This document shows positions 7,463 through 14,926 of a DNA stretch of 33,570 bases, one piece after another; within the stretch, counting starts at the first letter, position 1; every line of letters begins with the position of its first letter. Under the pieces are notes generated by a model. It had not been told where the DNA came from. It saw only the letters and a program-made list of their open reading frames with translations, and ran no database searches. Made by a program: the position numbers and the translations under genes. Location of the stretch: the NCBI GenBank assembly GCA_905214615.1, contig CAJMMX010000017.1, forward strand, positions 1-33,570. The letters are read 5' to 3'. This DNA comes from an uncultured bacterium. GTDB lineage: Bacteria; Actinomycetota; Coriobacteriia; Coriobacteriales; Coriobacteriaceae.

Positions 7463-8848
7463 CTACACCTTCATCGGCGCCGGCTCATGCGGCTCGCCGT
7501 TCAGCTCGACGATGACCTGCGTTCCCACGCCCTCCTGGGACTTCACGCGCATGCCCGAATCTTCTCCGTAAAAGAAATGGATGCGCTGAAGTACGTTAAA
7601 GAGCGCCAGGCCGCAACCTCGCTTGACGGAACCGTCGGCGGTAATGCTCTCGGGCTCCTCTCGGCGATGCTGCTCAAACAGATGCGCGCAGACTTCTTCG
7701 CTCATACCGATGCCGTCATCCTCGACGATGATCTCCAAGCCGTCATCGGTCTCAAAAGCCCTAACATGAATAGAAAGCGGCTCGGTCTCGCGCTGCGCGT
7801 GCTTGATGCAGTTTTCGAGCAACGGCTGCAAGATAAACGGCGGCACCATGCAATCGCGCACCTCAAAGTCGATATCGACCGAGACGCGCAGACGGCCGTC
7901 GCCATAACGAGCCTGCATAAGATTGATATAGCGAGTGCCCTGTTCCACCTCGTGCTCGAGCGTTGTGAGGGTATCGGAATCAGAAAGCGTCTGACGGTAG
8001 TAATTGGAAAAGTCGATGAGCAGCGACCTGGCCTTGTCCGGCTCGGTACGTACGAGCGACACAATGGTGCTGATGGTGTTAAACAGAAAATGAGGATCGA
8101 CCTGCGATTGCAAGGCGCGCAGCTCCACGCGGGCCGTAAGCTCGTCCTGGCGCTCGAGCTCAAAGCTCGCAAGCTGCGTGGAAATGAGGTCGGCAAAGCC
8201 CGAGGCAAGCGCCGTCTGGCGCATATCGATGCTGCTCAGACGGGGATAATACAGCTCGAGCGTGCCCACGCAATGCCCGCGCACGGTAAGCGGTGCGACA
8301 ATACCGGCGCGCAGGCGCGGAAAGTAGCCACCTGTCTCGGTCGAGGCATCGCGCGAGAAAACGCTTTGCTCACCGCTGTTGATCACATTGAGCGTGGTCC
8401 GCAGCACCACCGGGGTGCCCGCGGGGCATTTTGCCGAGTCCTCGCCCCAGCTTGCCAACACCTGCTTGCCGTCGGTAAAGCAGATGGCAGAGGCGATGGT
8501 TTCGGACAGGATGATCTTAGAGGCGCCCAGGGCAGCTTCGGGCGTAAGGCCGCGCGACGTGTAGGCGAATATTTTCGACGCGATGGCGAGCGTGCGGTCG
8601 GTAGCGCTCGATGTGAGGTCGTCGGGAACGACAAAGACGTACGAGAAGAAGAAGCACAGCATGACCAAGCCGGCAATGACGACAACGGCCGGAACAGGAT
8701 TGGGATTATCGGTTAGATCCCAGATGAGCAGCAGGATAAGCAGCGGAACGACAATACCGAGCAAGATGGCTTGAACCACATGCTGAGCGGTACGAAAGAC
8801 CTTGGTAGAGTTGTAGCTCTTGCCCAGAATCAGCCTATTGAGATCCAC
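7463..8848 (-). CDS. LytS-type sensor histidine kinase (pair 2), GTG start
   Basis: The 461-residue sensor kinase has two transmembrane helices (about 25-43 and 52-74) and a GAF-like region (about 80-225). It carries the phospho-accepting histidine near 253 in DPHFLFNT, N-box ENCIKH near 345-350 and DDGIGM near 377-382. The domain plan is identical to the kinase at 1591-2934. I place the start at the GTG (8848) because the strong AAGGAG site at 8855-8860 sits six bases upstream of it. The in-frame ATG two codons earlier (8854) touches that site directly and could hardly be used. The leader contains a terminator-like hairpin (8883-8908) and a 15-bp palindrome (8911-8925). Confidence 0.9.
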   Translation of the reverse strand: MDLNRLILGKSYNSTKVFRTAQHVVQAILLGIVVPLLILLLIWDLTDNPNPVPAVVVIAGLVMLCFFFSYVFVVPDDLTSSATDRTLAIASKIFAYTSRGLTPEAALGASKIILSETIASAICFTDGKQVLASWGEDSAKCPAGTPVVLRTTLNVINSGEQSVFSRDASTETGGYFPRLRAGIVAPLTVRGHCVGTLELYYPRLSSIDMRQTALASGFADLISTQLASFELERQDELTARVELRALQSQVDPHFLFNTISTIVSLVRTEPDKARSLLIDFSNYYRQTLSDSDTLTTLEHEVEQGTRYINLMQARYGDGRLRVSVDIDFEVRDCMVPPFILQPLLENCIKHAQRETEPLSIHVRAFETDDGLEIIVEDDGIGMSEEVCAHLFEQHRREEPESITADGSVKRGCGLALFNVLQRIHFFYGEDSGMRVKSQEGVGTQVIVELNGEPHEPAPMKV

Positions 8849-8854
8849 CGTCAT

Positions 8855-8860
8855 CTCCTT
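8855..8860 (-). promoter_or_regulatory. Ribosome binding site that selects the GTG start
   Basis: AAGGAG on the minus strand is immediately followed by ATGACG and then GTG. Spacing is zero to the ATG and six to the GTG, so the GTG is favoured. Confidence 0.7.
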
Positions 8861-8882
8861 CTTACTGACGCACCCCATAGCA

Positions 8883-8908
8883 ATAAAGAGGGCCGCAAGC
8901 GACCCTCT
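8883..8908 (-). terminator. Terminator-like hairpin between amidohydrolase and kinase genes
   Basis: On the minus strand AGAGGGTCGC pairs with GCGGCCCTCT (one mismatch) around a TT loop and is followed by TTTATTG. The T-run is interrupted, so termination may be partial. It lies 59 bases after the amidohydrolase stop and about 35 before the kinase start. Confidence 0.6.
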
Positions 8909-8910
8909 CC

Positions 8911-8925
8911 ATTGCATTATGCAAT
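8911..8925. promoter_or_regulatory. 15-bp palindrome, candidate operator for kinase/regulator pair 2
   Basis: ATTGCATTATGCAAT is a perfect inverted repeat (7-bp arms around one base). On the minus strand it contains CATAAT, a plausible -10 box for the kinase gene. The same TTGCATAAT core recurs at 14563 and three times near 25795-25828. Confidence 0.45.
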
Positions 8926-8966
8926 CAAATACTGTGTTTTACATCAAGCCATCGATGAACGGTAGC

Positions 8967-10244
8967 TTAGGCGCTGTACTTGTTTGCCTCGCCGAAGGTG
9001 CCGGCCTCGACAATCCAGCCGTCCTTCATGATGACGTCCATGTTGTCGGTGTTGAGCACGTGAATGTCAGCGGCGACGTCACCGTTGACGACCAGCAGGT
9101 CGGCGCACTTGCCGGCCTCGATGGAACCGGTCTCGTCCTCGATGTGGCACATCTTGGCACCGTTGAGGGTGGCGCAGGTGATGGTCTCGACCGGGGTGAA
9201 GCCGATCTTGTCGACAAACTCGTACATCTCCTCGATGGAGCAGGTGCCGTACGGGGTGACGAAGGAGAAGGAGTCGGAGCCGATCGTCATGACGACGCCG
9301 CGCCTCTTGGCCTCGCGCAGGCAGTCGTAGTTGCGCTGCAGCTCCTTCTCGACCAGGGTGCCCTCGTACTTGTCGTGCAGCTCGGGGACGTAGACGGGCG
9401 GATAGGTGGCGTACCAGGTGGGCAGGAAGGCGATCGTCGGAGTGAAGAAGGTGCCCTGCTCGGCCATGAGGTCCATGGTGCGCTCATCGATATCGAAGCC
9501 GTGAATCAGCTGCTCGCAGCCAAAGCGAACGGAATCGTAGGCAGCGGCGTGGTTGTTGTAGCAGTGGCTCCACACGGGGATGCCGACCATCTTTGCCTCT
9601 TCGACCACGGCCTGGATCTCCTCGGAGCAGTAGTGCTGGTCGCGACCGGAGTCCCAGCGCCAGATGCCGCCACCGGTAGCCCAGATCTTGATGGCATCGG
9701 GGTTCTCGCGCAGGCGACGACGGACGGCCTTGCGCAGATCCCAAGGACCGTCGACCTGATCGCCCCAGGGGTGCGATTCCTTGTTGAGCTCCTGGCTGCA
9801 GTGGTGGGAGTCGCCGTGGCCGGCAACGCGGCAGAAGCCAAGGCCGGTGGCCAGAACGCGCGGGCCCTTGAAGACGCCCTTGTCGATGCAGTCACGGATC
9901 TGGATACCAAAGCGGCCGATCTCGCAGACGGTGGTGAGGCCGTGGGTGAGGCAGTCGTAGGCCTGCTTGACGGCGACGGCCTGCTTCTCGAGGAGCGGCT
10001 GCATGACCCAGTCGGTGTCATCGTCGGTCAAGTTGCCCGAGAAGTGCAGGTGGGTGTCGATCAGGCCGGGAAGGACGGTCTTGCCGGCGGCATCGATAAC
10101 CTCAACGCCCTCAGGAAGGTCCTGCATAGTGCCGGCGTACTCGATCTTGCCGTTGTCGTCGACGAGAACGAGGGAGTTCTCGACCGGCTCGGCACCGGTA
10201 CCGTCGATGAGCTTGCCGCCAACGATTGCATACTTAGTGGACAT
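8967..10244 (-). CDS. Metal-dependent amidohydrolase (prolidase/imidazolonepropionase-like)
   Basis: The 425-residue enzyme belongs to the amidohydrolase superfamily with a binuclear centre. Likely metal ligands are H65 and H67 (DTHLH), K186 (AIKIWATGG, the usual carboxylated lysine), H227 (WSHCYN), H248 (LIHGFD) and D324 (GSDSF). The flanking beta-sandwich halves are recognisable at both ends (residues 1-60 and about 385-425). Closest known groups are cytosolic Xaa-Pro or acyl-amino-acid hydrolases and imidazolonepropionase; the exact amide hydrolysed is not readable. An AAGGAGG site precedes the ATG by four bases. It lies downstream of an APC permease gene (131-bp gap), so the pair probably imports and hydrolyses the same compound. 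Confidence 0.88.
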   Translation of the reverse strand: MSTKYAIVGGKLIDGTGAEPVENSLVLVDDNGKIEYAGTMQDLPEGVEVIDAAGKTVLPGLIDTHLHFSGNLTDDDTDWVMQPLLEKQAVAVKQAYDCLTHGLTTVCEIGRFGIQIRDCIDKGVFKGPRVLATGLGFCRVAGHGDSHHCSQELNKESHPWGDQVDGPWDLRKAVRRRLRENPDAIKIWATGGGIWRWDSGRDQHYCSEEIQAVVEEAKMVGIPVWSHCYNNHAAAYDSVRFGCEQLIHGFDIDERTMDLMAEQGTFFTPTIAFLPTWYATYPPVYVPELHDKYEGTLVEKELQRNYDCLREAKRRGVVMTIGSDSFSFVTPYGTCSIEEMYEFVDKIGFTPVETITCATLNGAKMCHIEDETGSIEAGKCADLLVVNGDVAADIHVLNTDNMDVIMKDGWIVEAGTFGEANKYSA

Positions 10245-10326
10245 GGTTCCTCCTTATGGATCCATATAGTGGGCGAGGCCGTGTTGGGTTAAGGCCTCAC
10301 AAAGCTACCCAAGTGGTGCCGGGTTC

Positions 10327-10355
10327 GGTGCGCGGGAGAGAGGATTCCGCGCACC
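10327..10355 (-). promoter_or_regulatory. Strong intergenic hairpin between amidohydrolase start and permease stop
   Basis: GGTGCGCGG (10327-10335) and CCGCGCACC (10347-10355) form a perfect 9-bp GC stem. No T-run follows on the minus strand, so it is not a standard terminator. It may stabilise the upstream permease message or attenuate read-through into the amidohydrolase gene. Confidence 0.45.
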
Positions 10356-10375
10356 CGATCCGCCCCGGCCAGGCG

Positions 10376-11827
10376 TTACTTTTTGCGGGAATTGGTGAAA
10401 GCCATGAGGGCCAGGCCAACAGCCAACCAGCCGATCACGATGCTCCACTCCACCATGTTGAGGGAGGCGGGAGAGAACGGGATCACGAGCAGGCCAATGA
10501 TGGTGCCGCAGGCAACGATAGCGAGGCTGATGCCAAACTTGCCGCCGGGCACCTCGTAGGGACGAGGCAGGTCGGGCTCGGTGAAGCGCATGCGCAGGCA
10601 AGCGAGGGCGACCATGCCGCAGGAGAAGATGAAGGCGAGAGCCGACACGTTGGTCAGAGGGATGAGCATGTTCTTGCCCAGGAACGGACCGACGACGGTG
10701 ATGACGCCCAGAACGACGCAGGCGAGCTTGGGAGCGCCGGACTTGGGATCGACCTCGGCGAACTTCTCGGGCAGCTGGCCCTTTCGGCCCATGGCGAGCA
10801 TGATGCGGCTCGTGGCGCCGTAGAAGGAGTTCATCGGGCCCATGGGTCCAAGCGTGGCGATGACGAGCATGGCCAGGTACAGGAGCATGTTGATGCCCTT
10901 GAGGCAGGCAAGCGCGGGAACCGGGCTCTTAACAAACTCATGCCAGTCGAGGATGGTGCCGAACGAGTAGATGCAGACCATGTAGAAGCCGCCTGCGGCC
11001 AGCAGGGCCAGGGAGATGATCTTGCCGAACTTGTTCCAGTTGAGGCCCTCGGCCGCTTCCTCAGCCTGCTGAGGAATAGTATCGAAGCCGGCGTAGAAGA
11101 ACGGGGTCAGAACCAGGACCGAAACGATGCCTGCGAACAGGCTGGTGCCCTCGGTAGCAGGCTTGCCGCCGCCAGCACCGGTGACCTGGGAGAACACGGG
11201 CATGGCGTTGTCCGGCGAGCCGGTGAACAGCGAGACGCCCATGGCGAGCAGCATGCCGCAGAGCAGGGCCTTGGTCAGGAAGGCTTGCAGCTTGGCGGCC
11301 GAGCTGGCACCGCGGAAGTTGAGGAAGATGACGTAGGTCGCAAAGCCGAGCGCGATTAGCGTCGGGAACAGGTAAACGTCGGCGCCCAGGATGGTGTAGA
11401 GCTTGACGGCGCGCAGCCACTCAAGGCCGGGCAGGCTGCCGAACATCTCGGACACGAGGGTCGAGATGGCGATGGCCTCCCACGGGCACAGGATGCCGTT
11501 GCCCAGGGCCAGGAGCCAGCCGGTGATGTAGCTCATCGTACGGCCAAAGCTACGATCGACATACTCGACGATGCCGCCCGAGATGGGGATAGCAGCCGTG
11601 AGCTCACCGAAAACAGCTCCGACGGGCACGAGGAAGATTGCACCCAAGAGGAATGCGATCATAGCGGGAACGGGACCGCCGCCCACGACCATCCAGTCGC
11701 CGACCTGCAGAACCCAACCGGTACCGATGATGGCACCGAAACCGATGGTGAAGAAGTTCCAGAGCGAAAGCGTTTTCTTCATGCCGCCGTTGTCCTCGAC
11801 TGCAACTTCTGCGTTCTTGTCCGCCAT
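10376..11827 (-). CDS. APC-family amino acid permease
   Basis: This 483-residue integral membrane protein has about twelve helices. The APC-superfamily signature FGAIIGTGW lies in helix 1 (about residues 30-38), preceded by a short charged cytosolic N terminus. Members exchange or import amino acids, amines or related compounds with protons. The substrate is unknown here. The start at 11827 (MADKNAEV) is chosen because GGAGGGG lies five bases upstream; an earlier in-frame ATG at 11866 falls inside a leader hairpin. The gene probably forms a transcription unit with the amidohydrolase gene downstream, which suggests uptake of that enzyme's substrate or its amino-acid product. Confidence 0.9.
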   Translation of the reverse strand: MADKNAEVAVEDNGGMKKTLSLWNFFTIGFGAIIGTGWVLQVGDWMVVGGGPVPAMIAFLLGAIFLVPVGAVFGELTAAIPISGGIVEYVDRSFGRTMSYITGWLLALGNGILCPWEAIAISTLVSEMFGSLPGLEWLRAVKLYTILGADVYLFPTLIALGFATYVIFLNFRGASSAAKLQAFLTKALLCGMLLAMGVSLFTGSPDNAMPVFSQVTGAGGGKPATEGTSLFAGIVSVLVLTPFFYAGFDTIPQQAEEAAEGLNWNKFGKIISLALLAAGGFYMVCIYSFGTILDWHEFVKSPVPALACLKGINMLLYLAMLVIATLGPMGPMNSFYGATSRIMLAMGRKGQLPEKFAEVDPKSGAPKLACVVLGVITVVGPFLGKNMLIPLTNVSALAFIFSCGMVALACLRMRFTEPDLPRPYEVPGGKFGISLAIVACGTIIGLLVIPFSPASLNMVEWSIVIGWLAVGLALMAFTNSRKK

Positions 11828-12182
11828 TGTTCCCCTCCTTTCCTTTTTGACGCCCCCTGGCGTCACCCCTTGCGCGGTCCGTTTTGCCGCGCGCTTTTAT
11901 TCCATGGCTTTAAGATACGGCCTTGGCGCAGCAGCGCCGCTCGCAGCTCGACCGAAGGCAGAACTGCAAAACGAGCGGCACCGTTTTTGGGACGAACGGC
12001 GGGAGACGTCATTCGTCCTGGACGCTTTCATCTTGTCTGCTTTTGAATACCTGTTGCCGTGACGCTTGGCGCGCGGCGCGGCAACGTTCATACCATTTGT
12101 CAGGCTTTTGGCGCACATACCCATGTGTCGTGCATCTTTTTATGTAGGATAGACAAGTTACACACGAGGCAAGGTGATTCGA
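11828..12182. other. Divergent intergenic region between permease and C39 protease genes
   Basis: The region separates two divergent genes and should carry both promoters, but no box pair is convincing. Next to the permease start are two hairpins on the minus strand. One is GCGCGG/CCGCGC (about 11872-11895). The other is TGACGCC/GGCGTCA around AGGG (about 11852-11869), followed by an A-run, so it is not a terminator. An inverted repeat GTTGCCG/CGGCAAC lies around 12053-12085. TAGGAT at about 12146-12151 is a possible -10 box for the C39 gene. I see no further gene. Confidence 0.4.
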
Positions 12183-13184
12183 ATGGCATACGGATACAAT
12201 GACGGCGACCAACGGCCACAAAGCGTGCGCCTTGCCGGCCGCACCACGCCAACGCCCAGAAGCACCTCCGACAACGGCAACCAGCAGCGCCCCCAAGAGC
12301 AGCCCGGGGCTTCTTCTCGGCAACAAAGCCGTACCGCGCAGCAGTCAGACCGCGTGAGCACGAGCACACGCCAACGCCAGACCGACACATCGCAGCCGCG
12401 CCGCTACGATTGCCGTACGACCGACCACTACGTTAAGCGCTCCTTTTCGCCACCTCAACGCAATCGCGGCAATTCCGCCCCTCGCCCCGCGTCGCACACC
12501 ACAAGCCACGCACTTCCAGCCCGCCGTCTACGCCTTGCGCTTTGCTCCATTGCCGCCTGCCTCGTCTTTGTGTTTTTGGGATCCTGTATCTCGCACGGAT
12601 CAGCCGGTCTTGAGCCCACTGCCGAGGACAAGCTGCTTAAAGCTCCCGTCGCGCCCGGTTACTCCTTTGCGTTCTCTACCCCACGCTCGCAATGGCAGGC
12701 CGGCACCATGCCCCACATCTACCAAATTGACCCCGCATGGTCGGAGCTGCCCTATGCCGGTGGCACTATTCGCGAAAACGCTTGCGGCCCCACTTGCCTC
12801 ACCATGGTCTATATCTTTAAGACCGGCCACACCGATAAGACGCCGGTCGATATATGCGCACTGGCCGAAGCCGGCAACTACGCCCCCACTGGTGCCACCG
12901 AGTGGTCGTTTATGACAGGCGGTGCGTGGCAGCTGGGGCTCAACGGAACACAGCTCTATAACAATCGCGAATCGATTACCCAAGCACTTCGCTCGGGTGC
13001 GCCCGTCATCGCCGCAGTGCGCCCCGGCACGTTTACCAACGTAGGCCACTATATCGTGCTCTACGGCATCGACGATGCCAACCAGATTGGCGTCTACGAC
13101 CCCAACTCGGCCAGCCGCAGCGCCCGCCGCTGGGGCGTGGTGGAGGTCCTCAACGAAATCGAAGCCATGTGGGCCTACTACTAG
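12183..13184 (+). CDS. C39-like papain-fold protein with cytosolic tail and one membrane helix
   Basis: The 333-residue protein has three parts. Residues 1-112 are low complexity, rich in Gln, Arg, Ser and Thr, and probably disordered. A single transmembrane helix (about 115-136) puts the rest outside the cell. The C-terminal domain (about 175-330) matches the C39-like peptidase_C39_2 group, with catalytic-type C201 in NACGPTC, H289 in VGHYIVLYG and D306 in VYDPN. Such proteins are cell-surface cysteine peptidases of mostly unknown target. The start at 12183 is preceded by AAGGTG. An inverted repeat begins exactly at the stop codon (13182), so the gene end may have been reshaped by a repeat insertion. 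Confidence 0.8.
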   Translation: MAYGYNDGDQRPQSVRLAGRTTPTPRSTSDNGNQQRPQEQPGASSRQQSRTAQQSDRVSTSTRQRQTDTSQPRRYDCRTTDHYVKRSFSPPQRNRGNSAPRPASHTTSHALPARRLRLALCSIAACLVFVFLGSCISHGSAGLEPTAEDKLLKAPVAPGYSFAFSTPRSQWQAGTMPHIYQIDPAWSELPYAGGTIRENACGPTCLTMVYIFKTGHTDKTPVDICALAEAGNYAPTGATEWSFMTGGAWQLGLNGTQLYNNRESITQALRSGAPVIAAVRPGTFTNVGHYIVLYGIDDANQIGVYDPNSASRSARRWGVVEVLNEIEAMWAYY

Positions 13185-13265
13185 TCATTGGGGACAGACT
13201 TAAATGAGTGGTCATTGGGGACGCTCTTGTTTGACTAGTCATTTAAGAACGTCCCTAATGACTAG
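13181..13265. repeat. Inverted/direct repeat cluster overlapping the C39 stop codon
   Basis: Arms of 26 nt (13182-13207 and 13239-13264) are inverted copies with a few mismatches, with CTTAAATGA facing TCATTTAAG. Inside, CTAGTCATT occurs at 13181 and 13235 with its inverse AATGACTAG at 13257. TCATTGGGGAC is directly repeated at 13185 and 13212. The architecture is that of a REP/BIME-like element. The left arm contains the TAG stop of the upstream gene. Confidence 0.7.
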
Positions 13266-13274
13266 GTGAATAGC

Positions 13275-13307
13275 AAAAGCCCCGCAGCCGGAGCGGACTG
13301 CGGGGCT
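13275..13307 (-). terminator. Rho-independent terminator of carbamate kinase gene
   Basis: On the minus strand AGCCCCGCAG and CTGCGGGGCT form a perfect 10-bp stem, followed by a TTTTGC tail. It lies 66 bases beyond the stop at 13373. Confidence 0.85.
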
Positions 13308-13372
13308 CATGAAGAGAGGCTAGTTTGTAGGCGCTTTGCCTGGCGCCCACGAGAGAGGCAACAGAGTAGAGA

Positions 13373-14335
13373 CTACTCGTGGATGCGGGTACCGGAGAGG
13401 CCGGCCATGGTCTCGGCGGCCTTGTCCAGAGCGCCGATGATGCAGGTGCGGCCCTTGCGGGAACGCGCGAACTTGATGGCAGCGCGGACCTTGGGCTCCA
13501 TGGAACCCTTGCCGAACTGGCCCTCGTCGGCCAGGCGCTCGGCCTCGTCGGCGGTGAGGTCCTCGAGCTCCTCCTGGTTGGGCTTGCCAAAGTTGATGGC
13601 GACATGCTCGACGGCGGTCAGCAGGAACAGAACGTCGGCGTCGCAGTCCTCGGCCAGCAGCTCGCCGCCCAGGTCCTTGTCGATGACGGCGGGAACGCCC
13701 TTGTAGCAGCCCTTGTTCTCGTAGTCGCGGACGACGGGGATGCCGCCGCCACCGCAGGCGATGACGATGAACTCGTTGTCGAGCAGGTTGAGGATGGAGT
13801 CAGCCTCGACGATCTTCTTGGGATCAGGGGAAGCGACGACGCGACGCCAGCCGCGGCCGGAATCCTCGACGAAGACCTTGGAAGGATCCTCGGCCATGAA
13901 CTCCTTGGCCTGCTCCTCGGTGTAGAAGGGGCCGATCGGCTTGGTCGGGTTCTTGAACGCGGGATCGTCCGGGTCGCACTCGATCTGGGTGACGACGGTG
14001 GCGGCGTGCCAACGCTTATAGCGCTTGTGCATCTCGCGGCCGATGCCCTGCTGCAGGTGGTAGCCAATGTAGCCCTGGGACATGGCGCCGCACTCGGGCA
14101 GCGGCATCTCGGGGGTGCCGATGGCGTCGTGGGCAGCGGCGAAGGCGTTCTGGATCATGCCGACCTGCGGGCCGTTGCCGTGGGTGATGATGATCTCGTT
14201 ACCCTGCTCGATAAGACCAAGGAGAGCGTGGGCGGTGTTGCTCACGGCCTGGATCTGCTCGACGGGGTTGTTGCCGAGGGCGTTGCCGCCGAGGGCGACG
14301 ACAATACGATCGGGCTTGCCAAGAGGCTTAGACAT
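13373..14335 (-). CDS. arcC: Carbamate kinase
   Basis: The 320-residue cytosolic enzyme interconverts carbamoyl phosphate plus ADP with ATP plus carbamate and ammonia. It matches the amino-acid-kinase fold of ArcC over its full usual length. Visible motifs are VALGGNAL (13-20), ITHGNGPQVG, ACGGGGIPV (nucleotide-binding glycine-rich turn) and AVIDKD. Normally it completes the arginine deiminase or an analogous agmatine, ureide or purine pathway. No arcA, arcB or transporter partner is adjacent, so its carbamoyl phosphate source must be encoded elsewhere. The start at 14335 follows AAAGGAT. The upstream region is unusually AT-rich, and the TTGCATAAT motif lies about 230 bp upstream. Confidence 0.95.
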   Translation of the reverse strand: MSKPLGKPDRIVVALGGNALGNNPVEQIQAVSNTAHALLGLIEQGNEIIITHGNGPQVGMIQNAFAAAHDAIGTPEMPLPECGAMSQGYIGYHLQQGIGREMHKRYKRWHAATVVTQIECDPDDPAFKNPTKPIGPFYTEEQAKEFMAEDPSKVFVEDSGRGWRRVVASPDPKKIVEADSILNLLDNEFIVIACGGGGIPVVRDYENKGCYKGVPAVIDKDLGGELLAEDCDADVLFLLTAVEHVAINFGKPNQEELEDLTADEAERLADEGQFGKGSMEPKVRAAIKFARSRKGRTCIIGALDKAAETMAGLSGTRIHE

Positions 14336-14770
14336 TGCTGGAATCCTTTCTGTAAAAGGCCTACAACCCATTAATAACCCGCGTCCGTGCAATACGCGAG
14401 TTTATTAAGGTTTATATTCTCTTTATCGCTCATTTTATTCATTTTGAAAATAGTTTAACGGTGAACGGTCGTTTTTACCCGCTCAGCGTAAAGAAGCCCA
14501 GCTCACACATGTTTACGTCATCTACGTGCGACTTTATTTAATTAGAGCAGAGATTAGGCTGGATTATGCAAACTATATCTTTGCTAAACACATAACGGAC
14601 ACTGCAATTATTTACTCGCACTATACGAGATTCTATGCACTTGCAAGACAAGTATGCACCCTTGCAATAACACGGGGCTTTTCATCCAACAAAAGGGATA
14701 GCCGAACGCGCTTCACTTTGCGGCAAGCGACTGTGAGTTTGCAGTATAGAACTTTACCGTCGGGTATTGC
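14336..14770. other. AT-rich intergenic segment
   Basis: This segment is far richer in A and T than its neighbours. It must hold the carbamate kinase promoter on the minus strand. Candidate -10 boxes there are TATTAA near 14371 and TATAAA near 14412, but neither has a clear -35. TTGCATAAT (minus) is at 14563-14571. Short open frames exist, but they have no ribosome binding site and no recognisable product. The composition suggests acquired or decaying DNA. Confidence 0.45.
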
Positions 14771-14920
14771 ATGAACGCCGCTGACGCACTTTCGCTCCTG
14801 CCCACCCAAGCAGCCGAGAACGCTAACGGCGCCACTGCCAACCTGGCCACCCTCAACAACGGCGCCGCCAGCCTTTTCGCAAAGTACCGTGCTGGCTCGC
14901 TGGCTTTGAGGCCTAAGTGA
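14771..14920 (+). pseudogene. Short ORF, probable gene remnant (49 residues)
   Basis: The frame starts MNAADALSLLPTQAAEN and ends SLALRPK before TGA. Its codons are GC-rich and its residue use is natural (Ala, Asn, Leu, Thr), unlike the AT-rich DNA before it. No Shine-Dalgarno sequence precedes the ATG. It could be the amino-terminal fragment of a gene cut off by the 34-bp tandem repeats that begin seven bases later. I do not recognise the parent protein. Confidence 0.25.
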
Positions 14921-14926
14921 GCTTTG

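Noticed and set aside
14440..14462. ArgR-box-like TTCATTTTGAA upstream of arcC
   Set aside because: Only a partial match to the 18-bp Arg box and no second box. It is too weak in AT-rich DNA.
14526..14774. 82-codon GTG-start frame in the AT-rich segment
   Set aside because: There is no ribosome binding site, residue use is atypical and no motif is seen. It overlaps the better GC-rich fragment at 14771.
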